Shown here: in pieces, positions 34,351 through 43,135 of the stretch
Layout of the letters: each line of letters starts with the position of its first letter
Numbering within the stretch: the stretch's first letter is position 1
Assembly (NCBI GenBank): GCA_022841205.1
Contig: JALHCK010000007.1
Coordinates: 1 to 64,000, forward strand
DNA from: Methanomicrobiales archaeon
GTDB lineage: Archaea; Halobacteriota; Methanomicrobia; Methanomicrobiales; Methanospirillaceae
Direction: 5' to 3'
Length of the DNA: 64,000 bases
Made by a program: the position numbers and the translations under genes
The notes under the pieces: model-generated
What the model was told of the DNA's origin: nothing
The model's database searches: none
The model's input: only the letters and a program-made list of their open reading frames with translations

Positions 34351-34674
34351 ATGACCGATATTTCAGCCGCCGTCTCTTCATCCGGTGACGGGGTGGTCAT
34401 CACCATCGAAGTTACTGCGGGTGCAAAGCGGGCCGTCTTCCCATCCGGCTACAACGAGTGGAGAAAGGCGCTCGGGTGTCTCGTGAAGGCCCCGGCCCTT
34501 AAAGGAAAGGCGAACCGCGAAGTCATTGCGATTGTCGCTGCGACCCTCGGCGTGCCTGCCACGAACGTGCGCATCCTTTCCGGGGAGACATCGCCGATCA
34601 AGAAGATCATGGTCAAAGGAGCCGATCACGGAGTGGTGATGAGCGGGTTGACTGTGGCGCTCGGCGATGCATGA
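34351..34674 (+). CDS. DUF167/YggU-family protein
   Basis: 107 residues. The conserved core is visible: VEVTAGAKR-like start, VKAPALKGKANREVIAIVA in the middle, and VRILSGETSPIKKIMVKG near the end, as in YggU/MTH637 proteins of unknown biochemical role, common in archaea. ATG 34351 begins a normal-length protein; a GTG at 34318 would add eleven residues. It stands between pyrC and dnaG on the same strand. Confidence 0.88.
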   Translation: MTDISAAVSSSGDGVVITIEVTAGAKRAVFPSGYNEWRKALGCLVKAPALKGKANREVIAIVAATLGVPATNVRILSGETSPIKKIMVKGADHGVVMSGLTVALGDA

Positions 34675-34807
34675 GTCTATTCTAATTACAAAATAATTCA
34701 CAAAATATTCAGCCACTATCATTTGGTTTATCTACTCTGGAAATCAATTGATAAGTACCTATGATCAGGCATTTCGGATACTGCATGATGCATGGGGGTG
34801 CGTTTCA

Positions 34808-36004
34808 TTGTACTCAGCAGATACTACCAAGTACCTCATTCACGTTTATCTCGAAGCGGAGGGGGTGGTCGAGAAACCCGATGTAGTGGGGGCCATCTTC
34901 GGCCAGACTGAAGGGTTGCTCGGCGAAGACCTCGACCTCCGCGATCTCCAGCGGACAGGCCGGGTCGGAAGGATCGACGTCCAGATCTCCAGTAAAAAAG
35001 GCGAGACAAAGGGGGATATCTTCATAGCATCCTCGCTCGACCGTGCCGAGACGGCAATCCTTGCCGCCTCGCTTGAGACAATCGACAGGGTCGGTCCCTG
35101 TGTGGCCCGGGTCAGGGTCGTCTCAATCGAGGATATCCGGGTGAGCAAAAGACGGAAGATCGTGGACAGGGCAAAGGAGATCCTGATCGGCTCGTTCGAA
35201 GAAGGATCCATCGACAGCACCGAGCTGATCGACTCTGTCCGGGAGAGCATGCGGATCGAGAAGATCAGCACTATAGGAGAGGAGAAAGTCCCGGCAGGGC
35301 CGAACGTTGCCGATTCGGATGCAATCATCGTGGTCGAAGGGCGGGCTGATGTCATCAACCTCCTGCGCTACGGCATCAAGACGGCAGTCGCGGTCGAAGG
35401 GACCAATATCCCCCCGGTTATCATCGGCCTCTGTGAGAAGAAGACCGCAACGGCCTTCTTTGACGGGGACCGGGGCGGCGACCTGATCCTGCAGGAACTG
35501 TTACAGGTGGCCGAGATCGATTATGTCGCCTATCCTCCACGGGGCAAGAGCGTGGAGGATCTGTCGCGAAAGGAGATCATCAAGGCGCTGCGAAACAAGG
35601 TCCCGGCCGACTATGTAAAGGAGCAGGAAGCAGTCGAGGAAGAGCCCCGGCCCGGACTGCCGGCCGAAGTCCCGGCACCGAAACGCCCGGAAAAGACCAT
35701 CGCCCATAAGAAGAAACCGGGGCGCCCGGTGACGCTCGGGGACCAGATCGATGCCGTCAGGGGAAAGCGCATTGCAAGGTTCCTTGGGGCCGACTTCTCG
35801 GTCATCCGTGAGGCAAAACCCGATGAGATCGAGAAAGTTGCAGAGGAGCTGAACGGCGATATTGCAGGGCTTGTTACCGATGGGGGCGTAAACCAGCGGG
35901 CACTCGACCTCATGGTGAGCAAGGGACTGGAATATGTTGCCGCCCGCGATTTCAGGGGAATTATCAAGCGTCCTTTGACCATCAGGCTCCTGAAAATCGC
36001 CTGA
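34808..36004 (+). CDS. dnaG: Archaeal DnaG primase / exosome-associated DnaG
   Basis: 398 residues. Archaeal DnaG carries a Toprim domain (about 150-240) with the conserved glutamate in IIVVEGRADVINLL and the DxD in FFDGDRGG. The N-terminal YSADTTKYLIH and AIFGQTEGLLG are hallmarks of the archaeal family. It makes RNA primers in vitro and is also a stable part of the archaeal exosome. The frame opens at ATG 34748, but family members begin at the YSADTTKY segment; TTG 34808 has GGGGGTG seven bases before it and gives exactly that start. A Lys/Pro-rich linker lies near 280-310 before the C-terminal domain. Confidence 0.93.
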   Translation: MYSADTTKYLIHVYLEAEGVVEKPDVVGAIFGQTEGLLGEDLDLRDLQRTGRVGRIDVQISSKKGETKGDIFIASSLDRAETAILAASLETIDRVGPCVARVRVVSIEDIRVSKRRKIVDRAKEILIGSFEEGSIDSTELIDSVRESMRIEKISTIGEEKVPAGPNVADSDAIIVVEGRADVINLLRYGIKTAVAVEGTNIPPVIIGLCEKKTATAFFDGDRGGDLILQELLQVAEIDYVAYPPRGKSVEDLSRKEIIKALRNKVPADYVKEQEAVEEEPRPGLPAEVPAPKRPEKTIAHKKKPGRPVTLGDQIDAVRGKRIARFLGADFSVIREAKPDEIEKVAEELNGDIAGLVTDGGVNQRALDLMVSKGLEYVAARDFRGIIKRPLTIRLLKIA

Positions 36005-36068
36005 GATCCCCCCTAAGATACCTATTTATTTTCAAGGTGCATCATGAATAGCTTGGAGTGACATTCGC

Positions 36069-36353
36069 ATGCACAAGGAGGAACTGATATCGCTGCACCA
36101 GATGCTGTTTGAGATCAAGGACTTTTTTGAAGGAAACAACCCCGGATTGAAATTTTCTGATTACCACTCCTTAAAAATTAACCCCTCGCAATTCCACAAG
36201 AGCAAGATGGAGCACAAGTACGCCATATTTGTCCTTGGAAACGAGATCGCCAATGCCATGAAGGATGTTGAGTTCTCCGCTTCCGGGAGGATCTCTGCAC
36301 GCATGCGGGAACTGGCGGCAAAGACCCTGAAAGAGATGGAATATACCCAGTAG
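36069..36353 (+). CDS. UPF0058 family protein
   Basis: 94 residues. MHKEELISLHQMLFEIKDFFE at the start and HKYAIFVLGNEIANAM in the middle match UPF0058 (PF01893), small helical proteins restricted to Euryarchaeota. No biochemical function is established. It follows dnaG by 64 bp with its own AT-rich leader (CTATTTATTTTC near 36023), so it may have a separate promoter. It converges with the ATP-grasp gene. Confidence 0.9.
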   Translation: MHKEELISLHQMLFEIKDFFEGNNPGLKFSDYHSLKINPSQFHKSKMEHKYAIFVLGNEIANAMKDVEFSASGRISARMRELAAKTLKEMEYTQ

Positions 36354-36363
36354 TTTTTAAAAA
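36354..36363. terminator. Bidirectional T/A-run terminator between convergent genes
   Basis: TTTTTAAAAA directly follows the UPF0058 stop and lies two bases from the end of the convergent ATP-grasp gene. It gives a T-run on both strands, as expected for archaeal intrinsic termination. Confidence 0.5.
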
Positions 36364-36365
36364 TT

Positions 36366-37160
36366 CTATTTCCTGAGAAAACGCTCTTTTTCGAGGAGGT
36401 ATTCCGCAAGCTGGCGGGGTATCGGGGCTGCCATGCAATGCCAGTTCGGCGTCCCGTTGACTTCGAGCACGCAGAAGTCCCGGCCGTAACGGAGCAGGTC
36501 AACACCGCCATAGTCCACGCCCACCGCCCGGGCCGCAGCACCGGCGATCTCCTGCATCTCAGGGCTTATCTCCACTGGCATGCCTGTCCCGCCCTGGTGG
36601 ATGTTGTGGGCGAGCGTATCCGAGACGCGGGCAATTGCCCCGACTGCTTTGCCATCGATCACAAACACCCGGAAGTCGCGGTCGTTTGGCACGTATTCCT
36701 GGAGGTAGTAGGGGGGCCTGCCAAGCTGGTCTGCGGAATCGATCAGGAAGATGTCATTTCCGTCAAATCCATACACCGGCTTGATCACCACCCTGCCCTG
36801 CTCTTCGAGGAACCGTACCGCCACATCGCGGGAAGCGGTGAACAGGGTGCGGGGTGTGGCTATACCGTGTCTTACCAGGAGAGCGCTGGTCATCACCTTG
36901 CTTGCGCAGGTGAAGATGGAGAGCGGGCTGTTTACCACCGTGTTGCTGATGGAGAGGGCATTTAGCACCTCGAACTGGTGTTCGTCCTGCTTCAGGCCGC
37001 AGGCCCAGATGATCTCTCCGGAGAGGCCGGTTGCGAAAGGATCGGTCGCATCGAGGTCGAGATACCTGCAGGAACCGCCGAGGTTCCGGATCTCCCTGAC
37101 AACCATGGCCGTCGAGTTGTCATCAGGGGTATCGGTAGGTTTTGGGACGATGTGGATCAT
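36366..37160 (-). CDS. mptN: RimK-like ATP-grasp ligase, probable tetrahydromethanopterin:glutamate ligase
   Basis: 264 residues. The ATP-grasp core shows VVIKPVYGFDGNDIFLI (nucleotide lysine and glycine loop), the YLQEYVP hinge, FRVFVIDGKAVGAIAR, and the metal-binding VLEVNGTPNWH. This is the RimK/CofF/MptN branch, which joins glutamate to a small molecule or protein. In Methanocaldococcus jannaschii the tetrahydromethanopterin:glutamate ligase gene (mptN, MJ0620) is next to the tetraether synthase gene (MJ0619); here a tes-like gene lies 1.1 kb away, which supports MptN. The alternative is another RimK-type glutamylase. ATG 37160 is the only credible start. Confidence 0.7.
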   Translation of the reverse strand: MIHIVPKPTDTPDDNSTAMVVREIRNLGGSCRYLDLDATDPFATGLSGEIIWACGLKQDEHQFEVLNALSISNTVVNSPLSIFTCASKVMTSALLVRHGIATPRTLFTASRDVAVRFLEEQGRVVIKPVYGFDGNDIFLIDSADQLGRPPYYLQEYVPNDRDFRVFVIDGKAVGAIARVSDTLAHNIHQGGTGMPVEISPEMQEIAGAAARAVGVDYGGVDLLRYGRDFCVLEVNGTPNWHCMAAPIPRQLAEYLLEKERFLRK

Positions 37161-37230
37161 GGCTTGCTTGCAGGTAAGGTTGGACGATATACCAGATAAT
37201 CCCTCGGCAGCACATTCTTTTTAGATCAGC

Positions 37231-38181
37231 GTGAAACCTCCTCTTATGCAGTACTACCCGAATCCGGATGAAGGGCTGGATATCCATGCGGTAAACAAGG
37301 TCATCGAAGAGGCGTTCGCCGAACACGGCCGGGGGAAGGTCCAGATGCCGCCAAAGGTCTATATCGCCTTCGATCACGGTGATTTCAGGACCATGCCCGC
37401 CTACGTACCCTCTCTTAACATCGGCGGAGTCAAGATCGTGAATGTCCACCCCGGGAACCCTGCCGCAGGACTGCCCACGGTCATGGCCCTCACCGTGATC
37501 CTCTCTCCCCAGACAGGGATTCCCGAGGCGATCCTGAACGCCACCGGCCTCACGGACCTCCGGACGGGAGCAGCAGGGGCTATCGCTGCCAAGTATCTCT
37601 GCGCCAGGAAAAGCGTCGTCCTTGGCATGGTGGGGAGCGGGCGCCAGGCGCAGGCCCAGCTGGACGCTATTTCCACGGAACTCGCCATCACGGAGATACG
37701 GATCTGGAGCCGTACCGAGAAGCATGCCCGGGCTTTCTGCGAACGGAATGCCGGATATGAATGCCGGATGACGTCCATTGAGCAGGCAGCCGATTGCGAC
37801 CTCCTCGTCACCACCACCCCGTCGCGGGAACCACTGGTCAGGGATGCCTGGGTCCGGGACGGCACCCACATCAATTCAATCGGGGCCGATGGTCCGGGCA
37901 AGGAGGAGCTCGACCCTGCTCTCCTTGCCAGGGCAAAGGTCTTTGTCGATGACCCAGTCCAGGCCGTCCATTCAGGGGAGATCAACGTCCCGATCAGCAA
38001 AGGGCTTTATTCACCGGACCAGGTCGCAGGGACCCTGGGAGAGGTGGTGCTCGGGAGGAAAGGGAGGACCGGTGACCGGGAGATTACCATTTTTGATTCC
38101 ACCGGCCTTGCCATCCAGGACCTGGCCATCGCCGTAATCGCCATGCAGAAGGGCAACTCCGTCCCTCTCAGGTTCCCCTGA
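37231..38181 (+). CDS. Ornithine cyclodeaminase/mu-crystallin family (alanine dehydrogenase-like)
   Basis: 316 residues. The N-terminal substrate-binding part includes KVYIAFDHGDFRTMPAY and the lysine in GVKIVNVHPGNP. A Rossmann fold follows with LGMVGSGRQAQAQLDAI and the acidic strand end at IRIWSRT, plus the HINSIGADGPGKEEL loop typical of this family. Members include ornithine cyclodeaminase and the archaeal alanine dehydrogenase of Archaeoglobus, so the substrate is undecided. The frame opens with GTG 37231; ATG 37246 (MQYYPNPDE) is an equally good start. It is divergent from the ATP-grasp gene and converges with tes. Confidence 0.85.
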   Translation: MKPPLMQYYPNPDEGLDIHAVNKVIEEAFAEHGRGKVQMPPKVYIAFDHGDFRTMPAYVPSLNIGGVKIVNVHPGNPAAGLPTVMALTVILSPQTGIPEAILNATGLTDLRTGAAGAIAAKYLCARKSVVLGMVGSGRQAQAQLDAISTELAITEIRIWSRTEKHARAFCERNAGYECRMTSIEQAADCDLLVTTTPSREPLVRDAWVRDGTHINSIGADGPGKEELDPALLARAKVFVDDPVQAVHSGEINVPISKGLYSPDQVAGTLGEVVLGRKGRTGDREITIFDSTGLAIQDLAIAVIAMQKGNSVPLRFP

Positions 38182-38240
38182 TCCCCGAAGACTGGTGTGC
38201 AAAGGATTCCGGGGCCGGACCGGGCACCCGGATTCCGGTA

Positions 38241-38251
38241 TTTTTAAAAAA
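38241..38251. terminator. Bidirectional T/A-run terminator
   Basis: TTTTTAAAAAA lies between the convergent dehydrogenase and tes genes, five bases from the tes stop, with a second T-run a few bases on. Confidence 0.5.
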
Positions 38252-38255
38252 GAGA

Positions 38256-39713
38256 TCAGTCTTTTTTGTACTTCTTCCAGACGATCTCCCGGTAGACCGG
38301 GCCGCTGTTGTAGGTGCAGAAGGGGATAAGCCGTCCATCAGGTGTTGCATAGTGGATGCAGCAGCGCTGGACACGGCCGAGGTCGTAATTGTAACGGTCC
38401 ATGAAGTGCATGGTGCCGATGAAGAGGGCGTTCCAGTGGAAATCGCGGAGGGCATCGAAGTTCTGCATCACAAGGGTCCTTCCGATCAGCTTCCAGAACT
38501 CCATCGTGGAACCCTGTTCGCCCTTCCTAACCGATTTGTTCATCTCCCGGATACCTTCGATGAGCGATTTGTACTTGTTCAGCGCTCCGCCTTTCTTCAG
38601 TTTCTCGGCCATGCTTTCGACGGACCTGAAGAAGCTGTCCACATCGACCATCCGGTTGATGGGGACCATGCCCTCATCGGTGATAAAGACGTAAGTGGCT
38701 GCACCGCAGTGCTGGTGGGCGGTAAACCGGACCTGCGGTTTGCCGGTGTAGGCCTCGACCAGGTCTGAGAAAGGCACGACACAGGGAACCGGGTAGAAAT
38801 CATCCTTGCGGATGGTCCCGCCAGTCTGGTCTTCGATATCCTCGAGAAGCTCAGGGATGGTAATCCGTTCCCGCTGCACATCCTCCTCGCTTGCGGCTCC
38901 GGTGAAGGCGATTGGCTGGTAGTTCACCCCGCGGACCACGCTTATGTGCCCGGCAGCATAGCGGATCATGTCCCCGACTTCATGGTCGTTTCTGCCCTTG
39001 ATGATCGTGGGGACAAGGACTATCCCGAGACCGGCCTCTTCGCAGTTCCTGACCACCTTATCATCGGAGGCGATCTTGGGGTTGGTCTCCTTTGACACAC
39101 CGTCAAAATGGAGGTATACCGTGGAAAGGCCGGCGGCCTTTAGCTCCTCTACGTATCCTTTGTCCCTTGCAAGCTTGATCCCGTTTGTTGCGAGCTGTAC
39201 CTGGGGAAACCCGAGCTCCTTTGCTTTCCGGATGATCTCCACCAGGTCATCCCGCATCGTAGGCTCGCCGCCCGAGAACTGGACCGCCGGGGCAGGGACC
39301 GGTTTTTGCTCCCGGAGCATCCGGAGCATCCCTACGATCTGGTCAAAGGAGGGTTCATAAATGAACCCGCAGGCCCGTGCATTGGCAAAACAGAAATCGC
39401 AGTCCAGGTTGCACCGGTTGGTAAGGTCGATATTGGCAAGGAGGGTGCCGGATTTGTGGTTCGAACACAGGCCGCAATGTTCCGGGCAGCACCCCTCCAG
39501 CGTTGTGACATTGGGGTTCTCAACGCCGCGTCCGATCGATTCGAATGCTTCGAACCTGTGCCATAAGCCGGCATCGGACCAGTAAATATCCCGGAAATGG
39601 CCGTGTTCCGGGCAGGTCCGTTCCAGCCAGATTTTGCCATCCTCTTCGTTGATTTCGCCCTCGAGAACGGCATTGCAGATCGGGCAAAGGGTCTTTGTTG
39701 TTTTCACTTTCAC
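38256..39713 (-). CDS. tes: Radical SAM tetraether lipid synthase-like protein
   Basis: 485 residues. An N-terminal zinc-ribbon part has CPICNAVL and CPEHGHF, followed by CCPEHCGLC; the radical SAM motif is in LTNRCNLDCDFCFANA, and GGEPTMR follows. This architecture is that of the MJ0619-type radical SAM protein now known as tetraether synthase, which couples two archaeol tails into a macrocycle or tetraether. The GTG 39713 has GGAGGGG ahead of it. It is divergent from carS, the CDP-archaeol synthase gene, with 94 bp between them. A neighbouring lipid gene supports the assignment; proof of product would need lipid data. Confidence 0.87.
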   Translation of the reverse strand: MKVKTTKTLCPICNAVLEGEINEEDGKIWLERTCPEHGHFRDIYWSDAGLWHRFEAFESIGRGVENPNVTTLEGCCPEHCGLCSNHKSGTLLANIDLTNRCNLDCDFCFANARACGFIYEPSFDQIVGMLRMLREQKPVPAPAVQFSGGEPTMRDDLVEIIRKAKELGFPQVQLATNGIKLARDKGYVEELKAAGLSTVYLHFDGVSKETNPKIASDDKVVRNCEEAGLGIVLVPTIIKGRNDHEVGDMIRYAAGHISVVRGVNYQPIAFTGAASEEDVQRERITIPELLEDIEDQTGGTIRKDDFYPVPCVVPFSDLVEAYTGKPQVRFTAHQHCGAATYVFITDEGMVPINRMVDVDSFFRSVESMAEKLKKGGALNKYKSLIEGIREMNKSVRKGEQGSTMEFWKLIGRTLVMQNFDALRDFHWNALFIGTMHFMDRYNYDLGRVQRCCIHYATPDGRLIPFCTYNSGPVYREIVWKKYKKD

Positions 39714-39766
39714 GGGGTTCCCCTCCGATCCTTCATAGAAGTGGTTAGATTCTGGGATATCTTAAT

Positions 39767-39775
39767 GCTTATATC
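39767..39775 (+). promoter_or_regulatory. Candidate TATA box of the carS-pyrE unit
   Basis: GCTTATATC lies 33-41 bp before the carS start (39808), with an AT-rich flank, the expected geometry for an archaeal promoter. The opposite strand would serve tes within the same 94-bp spacer. Confidence 0.5.
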
Positions 39776-39807
39776 TGCTGTTTATTACAGATACTGGGGT
39801 ATTTCAG

Positions 39808-40356
39808 ATGAGCCCCGATCTCGTTTTATCCTCACTGGTGTCCGCGCTCTGGATTATGCTGCCGGCATACCTGCCGAACTCAGCGGCAGCCGTGCTTGGA
39901 GGCGGGGCGCCAATTGACGGAGGCCGCAGTCTCCGGGACGGAAAACGGATATTCGGTGACGGAAAAACATGGCGGGGGCTCTTCCTGGGGATCCTGTCCG
40001 GAATTGCCATCGGTTCGGTGCAGATAGCGGTCCGGGACCATGCCGGGCTCCTGTCCCTCCCCGGACTCACGTTCCCGGTGGTGGTCATCCTTGCCGCCGG
40101 AGCCCTCTTCGGGGACCTCGCCAAGAGTTTTTTCAAACGGAGGCTTGGCAAGGACCGCGGCACAGAATGGCTGATCGCAGACCAGTATGACTTCGTTATC
40201 GGCGCCTTTCTCCTGCTCATGATCTTTTCACCGGGGTGGGTGATATCCACGGTGACCCCCCTCATGGTGCTCTGGATCATCATCGCCACCCCCCTGCTGC
40301 ACCGGGTAGTGAATATTATAGGGTACCTTACCGGAGTAAAAGATGTACCATGGTAA
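39808..40356 (+). CDS. carS: CDP-archaeol synthase
   Basis: 182 residues with about five membrane helices. The conserved PIDGGRSLRDGKRIFGDGKTW block and the later FGDLAKSFFKRRLGKDRG block identify CarS (former DUF46), which transfers CTP to unsaturated archaetidic acid during archaeal phospholipid synthesis. The gene overlaps pyrE by seven bases (ATGGTAA), so the two are co-translated. Divergent to tes, another lipid gene. Start ATG 39808 gives the usual family length. Confidence 0.94.
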   Translation: MSPDLVLSSLVSALWIMLPAYLPNSAAAVLGGGAPIDGGRSLRDGKRIFGDGKTWRGLFLGILSGIAIGSVQIAVRDHAGLLSLPGLTFPVVVILAAGALFGDLAKSFFKRRLGKDRGTEWLIADQYDFVIGAFLLLMIFSPGWVISTVTPLMVLWIIIATPLLHRVVNIIGYLTGVKDVPW

Positions 40357-40868
40357 ACAGAATTGCTGAACTGCTGCGGGAAAACGGGGCAGTGGAGTTT
40401 GGAGACTTCACCCTTGCCTCGGGAAGAAAGAGCTCCTACTACCTCGATGTGAAGAAGGCAGTCACCCACCCGGCAGTATTGATGGCAATCGGCGAAGAGA
40501 TGGCACGCCGGGCCGACTTTGACGTAGTCGCAGGAGTGGCTGTCGGAGGCATCTCCATTGCCGTTGCCACCGCCATTGCCAGCAGCAAGCCCTATGCCAT
40601 CATCAGGAGCGCCGGGAAGTCACACGGGACAGGCGGGCGGATCATCGGGAACATCTCCGGAAAACGGGTGCTGCTGGTCGAGGACGTCACCACATCCGGC
40701 GGCTCGGTGATCGGGGGAATCGAGGAACTCAGGGCCGGGGGAGCAGAGATCGATACGGTTGTCACGGTGGTCGACCGCGAGGCGGGTGCAGCCGAAGCGC
40801 TCGGGCGCCTTGGGGTACACCTTGTCGCGCTCGCAACCGCCCGTGATGTTGTGCAGTGGCGGGAATAA
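40350..40868 (+). CDS. pyrE: Orotate phosphoribosyltransferase
   Basis: 172 residues. It transfers phosphoribose from PRPP to orotate. The PRPP-binding loop is VLLVEDVTTSGGS, the N-terminal ASGRKSSYYLDVKK block binds orotate, and AGVAVGGISIA and the flexible loop around KSHGTGG are in the expected places. The frame extends upstream to 40236, inside carS, but ATG 40350 matches the family start and overlaps the carS stop. Length is normal for archaeal PyrE. Confidence 0.95.
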   Translation: MVNRIAELLRENGAVEFGDFTLASGRKSSYYLDVKKAVTHPAVLMAIGEEMARRADFDVVAGVAVGGISIAVATAIASSKPYAIIRSAGKSHGTGGRIIGNISGKRVLLVEDVTTSGGSVIGGIEELRAGGAEIDTVVTVVDREAGAAEALGRLGVHLVALATARDVVQWRE

Positions 40869-40877
40869 AAGACGCAC

Positions 40878-40891
40878 TTTTTTAAAAAAAA
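40878..40891. terminator. T6/A8 tract between pyrE and purD
   Basis: TTTTTTAAAAAAAA begins ten bases after the pyrE stop and ends twelve bases before the purD start. It can terminate the carS-pyrE transcript; the AT-rich run could equally be part of a purD promoter. Confidence 0.4.
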
Positions 40892-40902
40892 CTGGCATAT
40901 AC

Positions 40903-42195
40903 ATGACTATGAAGGTTCTTGTTGTCGGAGGCGGGGGCAGGGAGCATGCGATTGCCCGGGCGCTATCCTTCAACAAAGAAACGGCCATCTTCTCGGTCAT
41001 GGCGAAACGGAACCCCGGGATCGCGGAAGTGGCAGAAGAAGTCCTGGTCGAAAAAGAGACCAATGTCCCGGCGGTAATCCGGTTTGCAAAAGCACGGTTG
41101 ATCGATTACGCGGTGATCGGGCCTGAAGCTCCCCTTGAAGCGGGCATTGTCGACAGGCTCGAGGAAAACGGGATAGCCTGCATGGGCCCTACCTACGCCG
41201 CCGCAAGGCTCGAGACCGACAAGGCTTTCTGCAGGGAGATGATGAATGCCCATGGCATCGCCGGGTGCCCGGCATTCCGTGTCACCCATACAGCCAGTGA
41301 GGCCGAGACATTCATCCGCAATTACGAGGGGGACCTGGCAATCAAGCCCACCGGGCTTACAGGGGGAAAGGGAGTCAGGATCATGGGCGAGCATGTTGAC
41401 CGCGAAGGGGCCATCCGGTATGCCCGGTCTCTCTCCGGTAACGTGGTGCTTGAAGAACGGCTTATCGGCGAAGAGTTCACCCTCCAGGCTTTTGTCGATG
41501 GAAAACACCTGGTCCCCATGCCGCTCGTCCAGGATCACAAGCGGGCTTTCGAAGGCGACCAGGGCCCGAATACCGGGGGGATGGGGTCATACTCGATGCC
41601 GGACCATTCCCTCCCCTTCGTGGGCAGGCATGACGAGGAAAAGGCCCTGGCCATCATGAAAGATGCGGTGGCGGCCATGGAGAAAGCAGGGTTCCCATAC
41701 CGGGGAATCCTTTACGGCCAGTTCATGAACACTGCCCGGGGACCGATGGTAATCGAGTTCAACGCCCGGTTCGGTGACCCTGAAGCGATGAACGTGCTCC
41801 CCCTGCTCGAGTCCGATCTCCTGTCGGTCATTGAAAACACCGTCCGGGGGACCCTCAGCGCTTCGGATATCCGGTTCTCGAACAAAGCGACCGTCTGCAA
41901 GTATGTCGTGCCCGAAGGCTACCCGGAAAAACCACTGACCGGGGAGGAGCTGAATATTCCGGGAAAACCGGAAGCCATCCTGTATTACGCCAATGTCGAT
42001 GAACGAAATGGCCGGCTATTCACCGACACCTCGCGGACCCTGGCATTCGTGGGGGTGGCAGATAGTCTCGATGCCGCAGAACATATCGCGGAAGATGCGG
42101 CCTCCTCGGTCATGGGACGGGTGCGCCACCGCCGTGATATCGGGACTGCCCGGCTGCTCGAACAACGGATCGCACACATGCAGGAGCTCCGATGA
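40903..42195 (+). CDS. purD: Phosphoribosylamine-glycine ligase
   Basis: 430 residues. It makes glycinamide ribonucleotide in purine synthesis. The N-terminal Rossmann-like VLVVGGGGREHAIA, the ATP-grasp residues LAIKPTGLTGGKGVRIM, EERLIGEEFTLQAFVDG, the glycine-rich QGPNTGGMGSYS, and the metal-binding MVIEFNARFGDPEAM are all present. ATG 40903 is followed two codons later by a second ATG; either is possible. The argF gene overlaps its stop by four bases. Confidence 0.96.
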   Translation: MTMKVLVVGGGGREHAIARALSFNKETAIFSVMAKRNPGIAEVAEEVLVEKETNVPAVIRFAKARLIDYAVIGPEAPLEAGIVDRLEENGIACMGPTYAAARLETDKAFCREMMNAHGIAGCPAFRVTHTASEAETFIRNYEGDLAIKPTGLTGGKGVRIMGEHVDREGAIRYARSLSGNVVLEERLIGEEFTLQAFVDGKHLVPMPLVQDHKRAFEGDQGPNTGGMGSYSMPDHSLPFVGRHDEEKALAIMKDAVAAMEKAGFPYRGILYGQFMNTARGPMVIEFNARFGDPEAMNVLPLLESDLLSVIENTVRGTLSASDIRFSNKATVCKYVVPEGYPEKPLTGEELNIPGKPEAILYYANVDERNGRLFTDTSRTLAFVGVADSLDAAEHIAEDAASSVMGRVRHRRDIGTARLLEQRIAHMQELR

Positions 42196-43118
42196 ACAAG
42201 GATCTGCTTTCCATCCTCGATCTCTCCGCAGACGAGCTTGATGTCATACTGGGTGAGGCCGCTAACCTGAAGATGCTCCGGAAGGCCGGGCGTCCCCATG
42301 AATTCCTGAAGGGAAAGTCGCTTGCCATGGTCTTTGAGAAGGCCTCCACCCGGACCAGGATATCGTTTGAGACGGGGATGTACGAGCTCGGGGGGCATGC
42401 CCTGTTCCTTAACCCAAGCGACCTCCAGATCGGGCGGGGGGAGGAGATACGGGATACCGCCCGCGTCATGTCCCGTTACGTGGCCGGGATAATGATCCGG
42501 GCCTACCACCACGAGCATATCGAGGAATTTGCCCGGTGGTCATCGGTCCCGGTGATCAACGGCCTCTCCGACCGCGAACACCCCTGCCAGATCATCGCCG
42601 ACCTGATGACCATCAGGGAGCATTTCGGGAAGCTTTCCGGGCTCCGGCTGGCATGGGTCGGGGACGGGAACAATGTCTGCAACTCGCTCGTGCTGGCATC
42701 GGCCCTTGCCGGCTACGATTTGACGGTCGCCTCACCGGACCGTTTCCAGCCTCCCGGAGAGGTGGTGGAACGGGCCCGTGCCGCTGGCGGGTCGGTCACG
42801 CTGGTCAGGGAGCCGGGCGATGCGGTGGCAGATGCCCACGTGGTGGTGACCGATACCTGGGTCTCCATGGGAGAGGAAGCCGGGAAGGCGGAACGCCTGA
42901 AGGCGTTTTCCGGGTACACCGTGACTCCCGCCCTGATGAGGAAGGCCGGGCCGGAAGCCGTCTTTCTCCATTGTCTCCCGGCACACCGTGGCCAGGAGGT
43001 CGCCGATGAGGTCATCGAGGGGCCGCAGAGCCTTGTTTTTGATGAGGCCGAGAACCGGCTACATACCCAGAAGGCACTGCTGGTGAAGCTGATGGGACGG
43101 GAGATCGGGGGACCATAG
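42192..43118 (+). CDS. argF: Ornithine carbamoyltransferase
   Basis: 308 residues. It forms citrulline from ornithine and carbamoyl phosphate. The carbamoyl-phosphate site STRTR is in EKASTRTRISFE, DREHPCQI lies mid-protein, the ornithine site DTWVSMG follows, and HCLPAHRGQE near the C-terminus carries the catalytic cysteine. All active-site elements are intact. It is translationally coupled to purD through an ATGA overlap, an operon of two unrelated pathways that both consume glutamine- or carbamoyl-linked nitrogen. Confidence 0.96.
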   Translation: MNKDLLSILDLSADELDVILGEAANLKMLRKAGRPHEFLKGKSLAMVFEKASTRTRISFETGMYELGGHALFLNPSDLQIGRGEEIRDTARVMSRYVAGIMIRAYHHEHIEEFARWSSVPVINGLSDREHPCQIIADLMTIREHFGKLSGLRLAWVGDGNNVCNSLVLASALAGYDLTVASPDRFQPPGEVVERARAAGGSVTLVREPGDAVADAHVVVTDTWVSMGEEAGKAERLKAFSGYTVTPALMRKAGPEAVFLHCLPAHRGQEVADEVIEGPQSLVFDEAENRLHTQKALLVKLMGREIGGP

Positions 43119-43135
43119 CAGGAAATTCCCGGGAA

